From the NCBI GenBank assembly GCA_016710285.1, contig JADJXR010000001.1, positions 3,598,501 to 3,662,500 on the forward strand: DNA of 64,000 nucleotides. The letters run 5' to 3'. The notes beneath the pieces are model-generated. The model did not search any database and had not been told where the DNA came from. It saw only the letters and a program-made list of their open reading frames with translations. This DNA is from Chlorobiota bacterium (GTDB lineage Bacteria; Bacteroidota; Ignavibacteria; OLB7). The position numbers and the translations under genes are program-made. Shown here piece after piece: positions 63,850 through 64,000 of the stretch. Numbering within the stretch: position 1 is the first letter of the stretch; each line of letters opens with the position of its first letter.

Positions 63850-64000
63850 ATGAACCAGTTTTTCAGTCTTTTCTTCAAAAGCAGCATTGCCGTTTTCTTC
63901 GGCGTTTGTCTGCTCTGGCAATCTTCCAATGCTCAAAGCATTGCCCCAACAATCGAGTGGCAACGCTCACTCGGCGGAACAAAGGGTGATGAAGCTACTT
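63850..64000 (+). CDS. Propeller protein J, N-terminal fragment (runs off the window)
   Basis: Fifty codons are visible: MNQFFSLFFKSSIAVFFGVC, then the NAQSIAPTIEWQRSLGGTKG start shared with proteins E, F and G. It lies 49 bases after protein I, showing that the array continues beyond the window. Confidence 0.85.
   Translation, partial: MNQFFSLFFKSSIAVFFGVCLLWQSSNAQSIAPTIEWQRSLGGTKGDEAT

Overview
The window is GC-rich bacterial DNA from a Gram-negative organism. It encodes a Kdo transferase for lipid A/LPS, several lipoproteins with a lipobox-type cysteine, an OmpA-family porin, and at least twelve exported proteins ending in a C-terminal 'sorting' domain of the type IX secretion (T9SS type A) kind. 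The tRNA-Val promoter reads TATATTTG, the -7 form known from Bacteroidota (TAnnTTTG). Together these suggest the Bacteroidota/Chlorobiota group, most likely an Ignavibacteria or 'Ca. Kapabacteria'-like lineage. The lineage is inferred; no 16S gene lies in the window.

Bases 1-23,500 are mostly housekeeping. On the minus strand are a CHASE2 sensor fragment, ribD, a frameshifted lipoprotein and a large choice-of-anchor-D exported protein. On the plus strand are an ECF sigma factor with a translationally coupled anti-sigma-like protein, a MetH-like methionine synthase without its B12 modules, waaA, larC with a very long histidine tract, a DUF1361 membrane protein, ugd, tRNA-Lys, a CNNM/CorC transporter, metG, lysC, an outer-membrane beta-barrel candidate and an RsbW-like ATPase.

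Bases 23,500-34,000 are an accessory zone. A frameshifted GT87-like glycosyltransferase runs into an array of about eight palindromic ~118-bp repeats. Then come a lipoprotein, tRNA-Val and a 299-bp tandem duplication of a second, inverted-repeat element. An AT-richer island (27.6-29.5 kb) holds a PD-(D/E)xK nuclease-like protein and what looks like a toxin-antitoxin-SecB-chaperone (TAC) locus with a truncated toxin. uvrC, an Imm26-like protein and an SDR oxidoreductase follow.

Bases 34,200-46,400 encode exported proteins: a T9SS-tailed repeat protein, a tail-fibre/YadA-like set, and an OmpA protein with eleven Ca-binding-type repeats. Between two of the tail-fibre-like genes lies a ~400-nt stretch folding into a chain of hairpins, seven of which present nearly the same loop, UUGAGGA(G/A) or AAGAGGA. 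I could not assign it to a known RNA family, and it is the best candidate here for an undescribed RNA element.

Bases 46,500-64,000 are a head-to-tail array of nine complete and one partial paralogous secreted proteins. Each has a signal peptide, seven ~55-residue units (14 in one gene, 8 in another) and an almost invariant T9SS tail. The seven-fold count, with strand-swapped first and last units, predicts seven-bladed beta-propellers. Shared DNA tracts, an eight-unit recombinant and a relic at the upstream edge show that the array is actively recombining. No T9SS machinery genes are in the window.
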